A DNA stretch of 37,676 nt from Clostridiaceae bacterium (lineage in GTDB: Bacteria > Bacillota > Clostridia > Oscillospirales > Acutalibacteraceae), in NCBI GenBank assembly GCA_021769555.1, contig JAETSR010000020.1:1-37676 (forward strand), written 5' to 3'. How positions within the stretch are numbered: position 1 is the first letter of the stretch; each line of letters opens with the position of its first letter. Of this stretch, positions 37,570-37,676 are shown piece after piece. The translations under genes were made by a program, and so were the position numbers. Under the pieces are notes generated by a model, which made no database searches, was not told the origin of the DNA, and saw only the letters and a list, made by a program, of their open reading frames with translations.

Positions 37570-37676
37570 ATGAGCGCAACCATCGGCGCGGCGCTGAAAA
37601 AGATAGCCGTCGCCATACTTTTGGACAAGAGAAATTGGGAGAAAATAGCCTGCCTGCTGGTGGCATTATTTATGCT
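37570..37676 (+). CDS. Probable CwlT-like peptidoglycan hydrolase of a conjugative element (5' end)
   Basis: Only the first 35 residues are in the window. AGGAGGG precedes the ATG. MSATIGAALKKIAVAILLDK followed by the start of a hydrophobic segment (ACLLVALFM) is how the bifunctional lysozyme/NlpC-P60 hydrolases of clostridial conjugative elements commonly begin. Those enzymes open the wall for the type IV secretion channel. The call depends on the start and on context, since no catalytic domain is visible. Confidence 0.45.
   Translation, partial: MSATIGAALKKIAVAILLDKRNWEKIACLLVALFM

Noticed and set aside
1-37676. CRISPR arrays or prophage
   Set aside because: No regularly spaced repeats, Cas proteins, terminase, capsid or integrase were seen.

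Overview
The window looks like a chromosomal segment of a Gram-positive, spore-former-type Firmicute, most likely class Clostridia and probably an Oscillospirales/Ruminococcaceae-like gut lineage. This rests on the GC-rich but ATA/AGG-tolerant codon use, strong GGAGG ribosome binding sites, SLH-domain surface proteins, an Ami/Opp-type peptide transporter and a clostridial-type conjugative element. The genus cannot be fixed from the sequence alone.

Layout. (1) 1-520: the 3' tail of a 23S rRNA gene, then tRNA-Lys(CTT), tRNA-Glu(CTC), tRNA-Asn(GTT) and a terminator; no 5S gene follows the 23S. (2) 588-4311: single genes, namely a GNAT acetyltransferase, an AT-richer alpha/alpha-toroid (prenyltransferase-like) protein, a ferredoxin-fused aldo/keto reductase behind a MerR-type promoter with a 19-bp spacer, and a SAM methyltransferase. 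(3) 4348-16237, minus strand: a tightly packed ten-gene operon from one recognisable promoter: hybrid histidine kinase, degenerate HD-GYP protein, split ThrE-type exporter, RluA-type pseudouridine synthase, ElaA-like acetyltransferase, GT4-CsaB fusion, MoxR ATPase, DUF58 protein, and a membrane/DUF4129-like protein. (4) 16441-25800, plus strand: an oligopeptide ABC transporter operon (oppA-oppB-oppC-oppD-oppF plus a membrane-anchored ApbE-like protein) behind a perfect-consensus promoter. Nearly every component departs from the standard architecture. (5) 25975-29689: two divergent SLH-anchored surface proteins, an NlpC/P60 peptidase and a transglutaminase-like protein. (6) 29762-33662: valS and metY. 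(7) 33668-35057: a radical SAM protein divergent from an HxlR-family regulator, with a palindromic operator between them. (8) 35208-35744: tRNA-Gly, -Arg, -His, -Gln behind a strong promoter and ended by a terminator. (9) 35745-37676: the start of an apparently eroding integrative/conjugative element (small ORF, frameshifted DUF4240 gene, DUF6075-like, DUF4314 with an in-frame amber codon, 5' end of a probable CwlT-like hydrolase).

How it fits together. CsaB-type pyruvylation of secondary cell wall polymer creates the ligand bound by SLH domains, so the GT4-CsaB fusion probably serves the two SLH proteins encoded nearby. The transporter operon is the most unusual locus. OppA appears circularly permuted, OppB carries a roughly 270-residue extracytoplasmic insertion, OppD carries a roughly 235-residue charged coiled-coil insertion between Walker A and the Q-loop, OppF ends in two extra membrane helices, and the operon closes with a degenerate ApbE-like membrane protein. 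This looks like a lineage-specific remodelled peptide importer and is the best candidate here for an undescribed system.
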